Shown piece by piece: positions 33,883-46,080 of a stretch of DNA of 64,000 nucleotides. A program made the translations under genes and the position numbers. Under the pieces are notes generated by a model. The model saw nothing but the letters and a program-made list of their open reading frames with translations. It had not been told where the DNA came from and searched no databases. This DNA comes from Siphonodentalium dalli (lineage: Eukaryota > Mollusca > Scaphopoda > Gadilida > Siphonodentaliidae). The stretch spans positions 197,576,935 through 197,640,934 of the forward strand of contig CP136061.1 of assembly GCA_032622095.1 (NCBI GenBank). The letters are read 5' to 3'. How positions within the stretch are numbered: position 1 is the stretch's first letter; every line of letters begins with the position of its first letter.

Positions 33883-34508
33883 CAGGTTGGAAAATTTCCA
33901 ACAGTTTCTGATAGCCATTTCAGTCCAATTTGTTTACTAATACTAGGGAAATATGCAAATGTTGGTCTAAAAACAACAAATTCTCCAGTAATAATGTTTT
34001 GGAAAATCAAACTACGAGGACAATATCAACCAATTGTTGGTGTGAAATTTCCAACAAATGTTGTTTCAGGTATATCACATTTCCAACAGTTGAACATTTT
34101 ACCAAAGCTGGGGGCGAGACACCCCTGTGTCAACCCTTTGTACAAGGGAATCAATATACCGTTGATTTATCTATGCATTGTGCATTTGAATACAACCGTT
34201 TAGTTATTTTATCGTATATAGGTGGGGACGCATTTCTCATTTTAATATATATTTACCATCTGAACGGACATGACGCATTTGAACCAGAACATACTTGTGT
34301 ATATTGTAGCGGGGATAATATAGGTCGCTAAAGGCACGAAATACCTATACATACTCTACACAATCAAAGCATAATCAGAACGAGTTTCAGCTGTTTTCTG
34401 AGTTTCGCACAGAAGTGAAGCAAACACTCTTTATTCAGTACATGAAAATAAACAGACTACATTTTAACACCTTTTATGCTACCAAGTTTAATTTTTCAAA
34501 CCTACAAC

Positions 34509-34736
34509 CAGTGTTCGCGCTGGACCGAAAAAACTTGTGGCCAAAAGTTTAGCCAAATAAAAATTGAATGTCGATCTATTCAGCGCTTTTTTAGTTAGCT
34601 TTCCGACTCCATGCTTTCCGTCTCCATTTGGGGTAAAACAAAATTAGCCAAAAATTTAGCCAAATGAAATTTTTATTAGCCAAATTCGAAAAAGATTGAC
34701 CATTGGCTAATTTGGCTACCGACAGCGCGAACACTG
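34509..34736 (+). mobile_element. 228-bp hAT-type MITE
   Basis: TIRs are CAGTGTTCGCGCTG and CAGCGCGAACACTG. Flanks CCTACAAC (34501-34508) and CCTACCAC (34737-34744) form an 8-bp target duplication with one mismatch. The interior repeats AGCCAAA(T/A) words in both orientations. No transposase. The parent autonomous element is not in the window. Confidence 0.85.
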
Positions 34737-34744
34737 CCTACCAC

Positions 34745-35094
34745 CGGGTTTAGATCCCGACAAAAATCCCAATTCTTGGGATAAATATTCCCTTGCCCCG
34801 ACCCTTCGATCTGTTGAGAGATTCCAAACCTTAGATTACTTAATATGACTAAATATTCCCTAACTAAAATAAAGGACAAATTCGGTCTTATATCTGACTG
34901 AAAGTACATGCACGACATTATTAGATCCTGGGTCTAACACAATACATTTTATACCGATTATTGGTTGGAAAATTTAACGTATTTGTATATTTGAGCTATC
35001 ATAATATATTTTCTAAGTCTTAAAATTCCAACCGATGTATAGTCAACACTTGATCGGTCTATGACTTGTAGAATCCAATTGTTGAAAATGTTAT
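34745..35094. other. No recognised feature
   Basis: AT-rich low-copy sequence between the hAT MITE and the second copy of the 330-bp duplication. Confidence 0.4.
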
Positions 35095-35425
35095 CAAGAT
35101 GAGTGAACGAAAAGCACCAACCCCTTCCAAGTGCCACCGCGTCCTTGAAAGCAACTGATTATCCTAAGGCCCGCCCAACTAATCTAAATACAAATTTCCA
35201 ACAATCAATAACGGTAAGTATAACGTCGGCCAATAAAGCGAATAACAATCTATCTATATTATAATATCGTTTTTGTTGCAGTTGGCTCACCATACATTAC
35301 CAGTCGATGTGATGAATTCTACCCGTAAAACAGTTTGCGATTACAAAACGTGTACCGGTACGGGTATCTACCCGTACGCGTACCCGTACCGGTACCGGTT
35401 TGAAATCGCAAACTCGCTATTAGCA
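35095..35425. repeat. Segmental duplicate, copy 2, with GGTACCGG-type palindromes
   Basis: Homologous to 32,625-32,965 in the same orientation. At 35,350-35,400 it has a dense palindromic cluster: ACCGGTACGGGTA, TCTACCCGTACGCG, TACCCGTACCGGTACCGG. It then reads TTTGAAATCGCAAACTCGCT, which recurs in part at 32,895-32,935. Confidence 0.7.
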
Positions 35426-36660
35426 TGGCGGCTGTTTTGAAGTTTGTTGTGCTTCAAGGTGATCAACAATCGAGTTTTCCTATACGGATGTTCACTAGCC
35501 CCAATTGGACTTGATTCGATGAAACGGATTCTATAACGGTACTCACATGTGGCTGGCATAATAGATCACATGCACCACCCAAAGACATACATACATGCAT
35601 ACGACTTATGCATCAATGGATGGGGTATATAATATATTGTGCCAGACACCTGTGACAGGACTGCGACAGTGACAGCCAACATAATCCACAAAGAGATGTG
35701 TGACTTTATGCACATTTGAGAGATTCGTTGTGACCTTATGCACGTTTGGGAGATCGCGGGTAACAAAAGCGACAAATTCAACGTCCATGATTATCATGTA
35801 CAAGTTGTCGGTTGTTTACTTTCTTCAAGACTGCACTCGAGTCAGTAAAATTTATATAACTGATTCAGTATAAGCAGAGATACTCGCACAGCTATGCGTA
35901 ACCAACGTCCATTATAATCCAAATATACCACTCTTCTCCGCGCAATTAACGCCACAATATGTGGGTTTTCAATTTAAATATAATTGACGCACACGTTGTA
36001 TAAAATATTGCATTAGTTCACTCACATGAAACACGATCATGATCATTTGAAAGCGACAACAACTTCCTTGTATTTCACAGTGTTAGTGATACACCAATGT
36101 TATACCAACGATGACAGGATTATACTGTTTCATGTATATTCAATTTTTGGTCTTTTTACCATGTTGTGAGTACATCTATTTTTCCACGAGTCGGACAGTT
36201 TGGAATGTCATTATTTTTAAGATGAACATAATTGTTGTGTTTTTTTGATCCAGCAGAAATCGATGTATTGCGAACAAAGTCATTTTCTCTAAACTGTTAG
36301 TGTGCATAGGTACAATATAAATGGTACACACATAGTAGCCGAAATAACCAAATTGGCACCGCGAGTGGATTTGTGGTTTTAACCAGGAACCTTTAGGTGA
36401 CGAGTGGTGAAAACTGGTACTCTCGGCTAATATGCATTTGTGTATTTTGTTTATACAATTATTATTTTTGATTTGATCCACTTTTTAATTTTAATATTTA
36501 CGTATCCCCACCCGAGTGATAAAAACGGGGCCTTTACATTATAGGCGTATCATGAATGTGCGTCACGCGTAGTGATACACACTTTACGGCAATCCGTGAT
36601 CCATAAACTCGATTGTTGATCCAATTTTAAATGAGTGTTACATAGGAACTATAATGCCAC
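35426..36660. other. No recognised feature
   Basis: Low-copy sequence with a short internal duplication near 35,700-35,760 (TGTGACTTTATGCAC and TGTGACCTTATGCAC with GAGAT). Frames have no recognisable domain. Confidence 0.4.
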
Positions 36661-36666
36661 GTCCAA

Positions 36667-36830
36667 CTACACTGTTAAAAATATCCGTAATGTTACGGCA
36701 TAGTGTGCTGGCAGTTTGCTGCCATCACATTTGATATAAAAATACGGAATATCCGTAAAGGTGTATTTACATTGCTGTAGATCTGTATACATTGGTCCAA
36801 AATATGTATACAGATCTACACGCATACTAG
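36667..36830. repeat. Transposon-end-like sequence with a 17-bp stem
   Basis: CACTGTTAAAAATATCCGTA followed by ATGTTACGGC resembles a DNA-transposon terminus and has a related sequence at 38,144 (CACTGTAAAATATAGGCC with TTTTACGG). TGTAGATCTGTATACAT and its complement ATGTATACAGATCTACA form a stem with an 11-nt loop at 36,776-36,820. Confidence 0.55.
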
Positions 36831-37260
36831 TGTAAACGGGTTGATATAGAAATGTACACAGAAAGAAAACGGTATTAGTTCGTGTGAGTAAAAATCGTGT
36901 CCGCTATACGTCACGGTCAACGCCGAAGAATTGCGACAGGCAAATCTGTTTTGATTAACTGTTAATCGGGCTTGGCGAATGTGTTTTAGCTTTCGTTGTC
37001 ATTTCAACCCGTGTATTTCGGACATTGAACACGGACAGGGACGTGGCGACGGGGGGTGAGGGGGTGTGTCAAATTCAACAGTTGGAAATTTCATGCCTGA
37101 CACAACATTAGTTGGAATTAGGTTGAAAATGTTCTTGTAGTTTGATTTTCAAACATTTTATTGGGGGTTTTATTGATTTTGGACCAATATTTGCATAATT
37201 TCCTACTTTTTATCAAAATTTTGGGCTGGAATGGCCATCAGCTGGAAATTTCCAACACTT
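36831..37260. other. Low-copy sequence with TTGGAAATTTC motifs
   Basis: Several GTTGGAAATTTC or TTGGAATTAGG words appear from 37,080. No gene seen. Confidence 0.4.
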
Positions 37261-37266
37261 GGACAG

Positions 37267-37566
37267 ATTGTGTCCTGGTCCCTCCCCCGTGGCCAGTCAA
37301 AACTGCTAGTTAATTTAAGAAAACAATATTGTCCTACATTTGGTCAACATTGTCATTGGAATTGTCATCAGTTGGAAATTTTCCAACCTAAGTGATGGTG
37401 TCAGGTTGGAATTTTCCAACTCTAGGAAGGCTTGAGGCCAGTATAAATACTAGGATTTGGCGATTTTCTTGTTCATATTTCCAAACTTTCCTTTGTCCCT
37501 CCTCTGTGGCCAATAAAAAACTGCGAATTAGTTTAAGAAAACAATATTTTACTACATTTGGTCAAA
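37267..37566 (+). repeat. Dispersed repeat C, copies 2 and 3 in tandem
   Basis: GGTCCCTCCCCCGTGGCCAG with TTTAAGAAAACAATATTGTC and CTACATTTGGTCAA (37,267-37,350) recurs as TTGTCCCTCCTCTGTGGCCA with TTTAAGAAAACAATATTTTA and CTACATTTGGTCAA (about 37,490-37,566). TTGGAAATTTTCCAA-type palindromes lie between. Confidence 0.65.
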
Positions 37567-38001
37567 TAAAGGGTGTTGTAGGGTGGATACCCATTCCACA
37601 CATATCCAAAATGGTCACCGTCCAGATTGTGTCAAACAGGAGACTATATACATATACAGATGATCACATGAAATCTTAAATATTGATGGAATCTCCGTCT
37701 AAAGCTATATGGGTGCTCTCTATTTGTGTACACTGTTGTTTATTGTGAATTCATATGCGATTTTCATTCTTTCTTCCAACCATTATCAAGCGGTGTAAGA
37801 ATAAACTTTAAACACATGCGCTAAAATCGAATGCGGCACATACCAAATCGCTGTTATCTGCTGATAGTTGATTCATTTTTATGTCTGGCCTAAACTGACA
37901 CGACTCGTAGTGAATAGTTAATTTCCAGAGTACTGACCAGCGCGCGTTCACTATCAGTAATCATGTTGTGGTCACAGTAATGCGCGACACGTGACTTCAT
38001 A

Positions 38002-38215
38002 CAGATCTGTATAAAGATCTACAGCAATGTAAATATGCCCTAAAAAAAATTCTTACAGATTTGCTATAAAATACGGAATGTCCGCAAACAGACACATTGG
38101 ATTTTGTTTTCTATGAAAGTGTACCATAACTGACATATTAGTCTACACTGTAAAATATAGGCCATACATTTTACGGTAATTTAAACATCAGCACAGTTGC
38201 CAGTAATATACCATG
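38002..38215 (-). repeat. Inverted partner of the 36.7-kb repeat
   Basis: GATCTACAGCAATGTAAATA with CGGAATGTCCG is the complement of TATTTACATTGCTGTAGATC with CGGAATATCCG at 36,740-36,785. A second CACTGTAAAATATA end lies at 38,144. Confidence 0.6.
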
Positions 38216-41200
38216 CTTGGCATTAAATGGCAACTGTTAATAAACTTATTTGCTCAGTAAAATAAACTATACCAGTGTCATTACATAGAATTAAGGTTAC
38301 TAAAAACGAATAAAATATTCGAAAACACCAACGCATAATGTAAAAATCGAGTTTTAATGCCCTTTTGACGTCGAAAATTCGCAAGCTAAAAATCAAAAGC
38401 CACTGACTAGTTTTGTGTGCACAAAGAAGATGTGACGTCAACGTGGGACCGCAACTTTTTTTCTGATCAGGCAACAGACGTAAACAAGTCCATGTGTTTC
38501 TCATTTGTTTTGTTAACGGTGACTTACGTCACAAATCTACTATTTTCAAAAACAATTTGGAAATTTAGAAACGGTATTGATGGCAATTTGATGCACTGAA
38601 CTGTGTAATCATATAATATCATGGAGGTGCTGGGACTATACTTTGGACGCTGTTTTGAGAATTTTCGATGAATATTGTGATTTGGATTTTCGATTCTGGA
38701 CGATGACGTTTCGCAATTGACAACAACAACTTGACAGGTCACTTTTGACAGTCAGATTTATGTTTTAGAGGAATGTTCATCTACCAAGAGTCGAAATTAT
38801 TGGAGTGTAATATGCCTAGAACAGTTGTCTGCATTTTCAACACATTCTTGGTGGAAAAAGATTCTAAAACTACGATGCAATTTGGGAAGTAAATCACCTA
38901 TTTTCGATGTTTTTTCCCGATGGTATTGGTAATCCGACGTGGGCAGTTTTAAACACTGCTAGTAAGGAGCTGATGCTGAACTATTCGAATTTGATGATTA
39001 TTTACTATATTTAATAAATATTTTTTAATCATTTCGCTTGTTGCTTGTATATATTCTCCAAAATAATTTGGACAAATGTGGGTGAACCACCGATATACAA
39101 TAATAGCCTGATCGAGTTAAAATAGATATATATATATGCCTGAAATTAGTACAGAATAGGCATTCAGAATATGATACATAATTTCCATAATATATGGGCT
39201 ATCAAGAGTTATGGCCCTTGATCTTTTGATCGAAAATGTGATATTTATTCAAAAAATGACAAAATTATTGCATTTTCACACCCAAGGGGCACGAATACCA
39301 TATTTTTTCAAGCATGGTCACCTATGCTGGTTCAAAGGCCCCTGGCTTCCAACATCAATGTGAAAAAAATTCAAACTTTCGCCGTTTACAATTCCAGAAA
39401 ATCAATTTTTAATGCAGATGACAAATTTTAGATCGCTGTGTGTCTGTGGACATTCTTTAAATAGATAATCGTTTTTTCCAGTTTTGACAATTCGCATAGT
39501 GGTTTGTTCTATCAATCATATCATCATCATCACCATCATAATACGGAACAAGTCGTGCGACTTTTCGTCCCAATAATATTATTTGCAATGCTTGTTTACA
39601 AATATATGTATCGTCATTCGATATATACTTGTTTATTTAGTGAAAAGGGAAATAGTATTCAACCAACTGATAGCCTGTTGTCACAATTCCCAGTAGGTCC
39701 CTATTTGCGGAGATCTATTTGCGGAGGTCCACGAATTCGCGGAGATCCCCTAAAATGGTCGAAATATTTTGATTTTAATGAGGGAACGGGTGCGTATATG
39801 TCAATTGATACGTATTTTAAACAAATAGCGACACGATCATCATGTAATGATAGGCAATGGGGAACACGAAAACTACTTGCGTGCACCATAATCCCAATGG
39901 CACAAGCATCGCGAAAATACCCAAACGATTACAACATTTTACGCTGAACACGAGTACAAAATATCGTAAGCGAAAACGCTCTTTATAAGAGATAGATGTT
40001 TTATTGACCAACATCATAGAAGACAATATATAGCTGTTCGTGACTTTCCTTGTATTTACATGGTTCATGGTCAAATATATTTAACGATGTATGTACGAAC
40101 ACAAAGGGATAGAGACGGATAGAGTGATCACAAATAAACCCCATCGACAGAAAAACCTACACATGGTGATTATAGCAGGGAAATTTTAACTGGTTGTCGT
40201 ATACGTACGATTTCGATACATGTACAATGTAATTGAAAACAAACTGAATTGCCGGAGATAATAGACTGATAAAAATATTTCCAAGTTAAAAGGGTGAAAA
40301 TATATATTTCAAGTATATTTTCCAAAGGGTCGGTGTAACTTTTTGTTTAAGTAGAAACTTAGATTTAACAACCAAAATTACACTGAATGTAGGAAAACAT
40401 CATACTAGTAGTATAAATTATAATTTGCAGTTACATTAGCTGGAAAATTTAGTCATTGTAATGATTATAACCTATTCTCCAGTCTTAATTTTTAAATTCA
40501 GTGCCATTTTCTACCATGGAATCGCGGTAACATTCACGTATAAGGTCTCCGCTGCCCGAGTACACCTCCTCCCTGAACCAGAAAACTATATTTGCATGTG
40601 CACCCCATTCGGTTGAAATTCTGCAATGGTTGCTCAAGATTTCCAACTGTTAGAAATCCCCAAACCAACAATTCCAACCGATCGAGACTTCTGAACTAAT
40701 TGCCATTTACCCCATAAATCAATCATCACTAACTTTGGGACGAAGATTATTGTGATGCGCCAACACCCATTGAACGTCCCTGCGTGATATTCCCAATTGT
40801 TGAGTATTTTGATGAGAATCGCCCCCGTCACAACATAATTTATGTGCAAACCCTTATTTATCAAAGCCAATTTGTCTATGTTTTTGAACCCCATCTCAAA
40901 ATATATCTATCTACGCCCATGCGTAATTTGATCCCATCATCTCAATATGACTACGATTGTATTGACCCGGTGAAACTTCGCACGTTGAGAAAGGGTTAAT
41001 GCATGAGTGCGCAATACACAAAGCGATAATCCGACATATCGACATTCGCACGCGTTTCATTGCGGTGACAACCACTAATTCAGCCTCGTATACTTGTAAT
41101 GTTAACACCGTGTTCTACCCGATTTGTGTTATGTCTGTACTATGGAACTCCCTAAGTTGGTAATTTATCAGCCCGTCAAGCGAGTTCTTGTTTTTCCCCA

Positions 41201-43760
41201 AGTTAGACAATTCGAGTACTATAGAATAACAAAAAGATGCAGCGTTGGGACACTCCAAACACCACAAAAACCGAGCAGCTTGCTGCTGAAATGAATCTCA
41301 GTTACAGAATGGCTCTCCCAGAACATTATATAAGTCAGTTCACAACGATTTATGGTGTGAAAAAGGGTAATCGCCTATTGTTAAATTCCAATATCCAATG
41401 CAAGGAATTTACAAGAACACAATTGCTCGAGTACTATATAACACAAGTCTAGCTTTACAAGACTGTGAAATTACCGACTAACGCTGTCCACGTGGAGAAA
41501 CACGGCAATTGTAATTCTATAGTATAGGCCCCTGGCCGTTTGACAACTGCCAACGAGTCGCACTGCTAAACACCCCCTTGAATCAACCAAGGGGATCCAT
41601 AATCCCATATCTGAAGGAATGATAAGATCAATTTATGAAGTAAAATATTAATACAGAAGAACATTTATGTATAGACGAATAATCGAATATATTTCATGCT
41701 CACAAGTTTATGATCACAACTAAATTTATTGGAAAAGGAAGACAACAATATTTTTCATTAGTTGAACAAGAACGAACAAAGATATTGTATTGATGCATAT
41801 ATTCGTTGACCAGCATCTATAATATGAAGGCAAAAATTATACTTACATTAAAATGTTAATTGAGAGGAGCCAAAATTAATGTGTAACCATTGCAGTAGAT
41901 CAATTACCACGCTCCTTATTTGAATTGTATAGGAGTTCCGGGGAGCTGGAGCATCGTGGAAGGGCTTAATAAGTTGCAAAACAAAAATTGGCCCTAACCC
42001 TGTTTCTATAATATAGATATCAAATAAATATCAAGTCAAGCTGGAGCGATTGATCTCCTTAAAAACCTGGCCTGACTTCGTTTCAGCACATTTCATTGTA
42101 GCTAATAACTACCAGGGGATCGGATTACAAGTTAGTTCATCTTAAATGTAGTCAGTCGATCGTATTTATCTCGTTTGTTGACCTTTATCGAAAAAAGCAC
42201 ACAGTATGTGTCGATTTCTGGGCTACAAAGTTGTTTCTTTCTGGTAGGCGACAGCGCCAATTAGCACGACAGTAAATATAGTGTGATTTGTAATCTGCCG
42301 TACACTAGCATCTAACGTTTAAGTATGATTGTGTGCGGATGCGCCGACAATTGACATGCACATTACCACTCATTTCTTCGTTGGGACAATCTCTTCAGGA
42401 ACGCATTGATGTCTCAAGAACATTGAAGAGGGTGTGTTAAATAAGAGGCGTTTTAGCTCTCGTTACTGCTCGTTATTGATATTTTCCCTTGCAGGAACGC
42501 GCTATCATTGAACAGTACTCCCACTGCGTTTAACCTTTCAACTCATCGACGATAATCCAATAAGGCGATTGAATTGCGAACCTACTCAGCGAGAAACTTT
42601 GTCATAACTATTACGCATTATAAATGAAATTGATAAAATTCTAACAGTGGTATACTATCAAGAAGACAAAATTGGCCAAATTCCTGCATAATATCGGGTG
42701 TCGGATATACACAGTGGTATTACCTTAATAACTACTGGCGTATAGAATAGTTTAGATTGACTCCCCTCTTCCTAGATGCATGCGGACTGTGGAAGACCGA
42801 TTGGTCTATTTAAGCCTGGTTGGGCTATTATAGATCGCTCGGCGATTCAGCCAGACACGTTGGGTGGTTCAAGCGACGTTTCGTATCATGGCCGGTTTGT
42901 ACCCTTAATTCTAACCACACATTTGATTGTTTCGTATCATAGTTTTGTTAATTTCGCACCATATATGCTTCGTCGGTTCCCACAAATGATGATTAGTCAT
43001 TCGTATGCAGCGTACCATGTGAACAATTATTTTAATTTTGTTAACTTAATGAAAACGAACATGATTATGATTTAAAGTTACGTGATGATGACAACCCGCC
43101 AATTAAACATGTTTCTTTCTTTTTCTTTTCTTTTTTTTGGGGGGAAAAATGAACAAATTGAAATTGCGGCAACAAAGTTAATGTTATTTCAAAAAAATAA
43201 TACCGGTATACTCAATGGTACGAATTGTCGAAATGATAAATGTTCTGGTATGAAACATCGAGAACCCTGGTGCGAAACATCTCTATGTCAAACTTCCATG
43301 ACACAAAATGTCCATCAACCTATTAGCTATTCATGCCATTGCACAATACAAATTATTTCCAAATGAAGCTAATACTAACTATTAAAGTGCTCAGCGTTTA
43401 GTGTTAAGTTCAATCTTGAACTAATTGTACATGTGATGTACTTGTATTTAAATTTGTACTCGTTTTCTTAACAAGCCCCATGTGGTCTCAGTTTAAGTTT
43501 CGGAAGCCGAGACTTATCTGCGAAAGAGCTCCGATCTCTTGTTCACTCAATGTGTGACCGCTGAAATCAGGGAAGTGGCTTGAGAGTCTCCCCATTGGGG
43601 AGGGGGTCCACCTTGGTATGTTTCAACAGCACCTCTTGGAAGGAAGTTTCCCACTGATGGCTATATCGGTCCAAATTTTTTTCGAACATTATTAATTAGA
43701 TATGATATTTTTGCCCAGTACGGCTTGTTACCAAACTACATTTGTACTTAGTTGAATATC
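38216..43760. other. Long interval without recognised genes
   Basis: About 5.5 kb of mostly low-copy AT-rich DNA. The largest frame (39504-39947, 147 codons) starts with a CATCAT-derived His run and has no domain. TTGCGGAGATC-type words repeat at 39,708-39,750. One inverted AACGCTCTTTAT motif lies at 39,974. Promoters or introns of an unseen gene cannot be excluded. Confidence 0.4.
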
Positions 43761-43769
43761 GCTTCAATT

Positions 43770-43865
43770 CGTCTTGAATCGAGTAATATCGTTTTACGAC
43801 ATCACCAATCAGAGTAATATTATTTTATGACATCACATATCTGAGTAATATGGCTTTACGAAATG
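43770..43865. repeat. Three short tandem units around GAGTAATAT
   Basis: GAGTAATATCGTTTTACGAC, GAGTAATATTATTTTATGAC and GAGTAATATGGCTTTACGA recur about 36-40 bp apart, each followed by ATCAC- or A-rich sequence. Confidence 0.7.
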
Positions 43866-43981
43866 GCGTAACTCTATTTAACTGCTAAATAATGCATAGA
43901 TACCGATTTTTGTGATGTCACTCATTTGAAAGAGTTGTCAATACTACACTGTTACTAAGAGGCAAACTAACTAATAGATAG

Positions 43982-44137
43982 GGTATTACTTGGTTGGTTT
44001 GATATTATAGGCCTGGTTTCAGCTCTCGGTAACCTCATAATAGCCTTCGATCTTCGATGTCAGGCTGATAGTGATATGAGGTTACCTCGGGCTGATAACG
44101 GTCCTACCGGTAATATCAATCCAACCAAGTAATATCA
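43982..44137. mobile_element. Palindromic MITE, ~156 bp
   Basis: GGTATTACTTGGTTGGTTTG and ATATTA on the left pair with TAATATCAATCCAACCAAGT and AATATC on the right. Inner arms GGTAACCTCATA and TATGAGGTTACC also pair. No coding. The target duplication is unclear. Confidence 0.75.
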
Positions 44138-44153
44138 TCTAACTATTATATAA

Positions 44154-44348
44154 CCAGCAGGGTGACCCGTCGTTGCCCAGTTTAATGTGGTGTGGAATTG
44201 TTTTGCCCCTCCCATTTGTAATCTGCACCATTATGATGATTATCTTTCTGTTAAGAAATTACCCATGTTAGACCCCGTTGGAGCCATCTAGAAGGTCCCT
44301 CGTGAATTTATATACCATACAGACATTCACAAATATAGGTATAGATAA
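44154..44348 (+). repeat. Family A repeat, miniature copy A6 (195 bp)
   Basis: Starts CCAGCAGGGTGACCCGTCG, then TTGCCCAGTTTAATG as at the family A 5' end. After about 55 bp it jumps to the terminal segment TTTTGCCCCTCCC, ATGATTATCTTTCT, GACCCCGTTGGAGCCATCTA, GAAGGTCCCTCGTGAATTTA, CATACAGACATTCACAAATA. Both ends are preserved and about 2.5 kb of interior is missing. Confidence 0.8.
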
Positions 44349-45850
44349 AGATTTATTTTAAAGTTCTCGGACCCCTGTGGTTGTAAATAGAATGCACTCA
44401 GAGATTTTGGCTTCAAACTTGCGCCATCTTCTAATTACGTGTACCGGCATACTAGTATCGCTTGATAAGTTGATAGACATGTGTTGATTTGTTTTGGGTT
44501 GAAATATTAGAAAAGCAGTGCCCCTCCCCCATCCCCGTCTCAAAATTATCATTTAATGAATAATCTCGGTTTGAATGTAATTTTAAAGATGGTATATCCC
44601 TCCCTAAGCCAAGTTTTATACCGGTATACAGCAGTTTCCTGAAATATGTAAGAAATATTAAAAATAATAAATATAAATATAGAAACGCTTCTATCTGACA
44701 ATATTAATTTTATTTCCTATTTTCTGGTATATTAGATGCATACAACCAATTTGGGACATTTTACAGTTCGCAAAAAATGTTTGGAACTTAGCAAGCGGGG
44801 GAACTCTATCTGTGATCGCCTGAAAGTCTTATGACATGACGGTTTGTTATAAAATTCGTAACGAAAAAAATGTCCAAATTGATAATCACATTATCTAAGA
44901 AATTGAATGGCCTCATAGTGGTGAACATCTATACCAAACTTCATTTATTAGTAGTACTGCCCTGAACAGACATCGGCCGGATTCACGAATGGACATAAGG
45001 TGCAAAACAGTAAACCCCCTTTTTTAAACGGGGTGGGGTATAAATATCGATAACTGATATAATATAAGCATTTCCGGACATGTGTCTTCAACTCGATTTT
45101 ATTATTTTATACCCTGGAAATTATAGAAAACATATTTAGGAAGCTCTAGATATAAATCTATCTTCAAATGCTGATACAATCTGATATTAAAATCACTGTT
45201 TGTGAATCGGTATAAAGTCTTTAGACTACTGTTTACAGCTATAACTTGTGTGCCAAATAGAACTGCAGGGTTGAATATAAGTGCAGGGTGAAAAATTCTG
45301 AAAAAATAATAGTGCAGGGTGGAATAGAAGAATATCATCACTGTGTGACATATCAATTCTCACAGAAAAGTCGATATCATGTGGAAGATGGACTTTAATA
45401 ATTTAATTTAATAACTTTAACAATTATTTTTGAATCTAGTCTTGATAATAAAGTAAGTTTTCGCAATTGACATGTTTAAATAAAATTGATACATGCACAT
45501 GGAAATGTAACCATCGTTGTCTATATGCCCTGTGTGCGCAACATCTCAAATGGAAAATCCAGTCTCTGGTATTTGTAATTAAACTATTTGTATAGCATTT
45601 GTTAATTAAATTTAGAACAGCGCCATAATTTTTTTTAATATGCAGACCTACATGTAATAAGCATTGTGCAGAGTGGATTTTTCTCATAATATAAATAAAC
45701 ATACAGGTACATTTATTTGGCATTCAAGAGTAGGCACTTTGGTGGAGTCTGATGATGATGTTAGATGCCGACACTGCTAGCCTACAGGGTCAATGCCTGG
45801 TTGTTTCACTTGCAGAGGAGATATATAAATAGGTACAGGACATTATGTAT
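44349..45850. other. No recognised feature
   Basis: AT-rich low-copy sequence. The short minus-strand frames (44358-44552, 45102-45356, 45436-45723) have no domain signatures. Confidence 0.45.
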
Positions 45851-45855
45851 TGTCT

Positions 45856-46080
45856 TAAGTCGTTTCGTACCATATTTTTGGTAGTTTCGTACCTTATTGT
45901 TTGGTCGTTTCCGACCATGTAGTAAATCAATTGGTCGTTTCGTACCAGGTCACTGTACATGTATATCACACCATAGGGAAACGAATAAATGACTTTCTAA
46001 AAAGTACGAAATAAAAAAAAAAGTAACTAAACAATCCGGTATGAAACAACCAAAAAATATGGTATGAAACGACCATGGTA
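45856..46080. repeat. Inverted cluster of GGTCGTTTCGTACC motifs
   Basis: GTCGTTTCGTACCATATT, GGTAGTTTCGTACCTTATT, TGGTCGTTTCCGACCATG and TTGGTCGTTTCGTACCAGG on the left face GGTATGAAACAACC and ATATGGTATGAAACGACC on the right. The whole forms an imperfect palindrome. Related TTTCGTATCAT words occur near 42,880 and 42,930. Confidence 0.65.

Noticed and set aside
39504-39947. 147-codon ORF beginning with a His run
   Set aside because: The His run comes from a CATCAT tract and the rest has no domain, no splice context and no compositional support.
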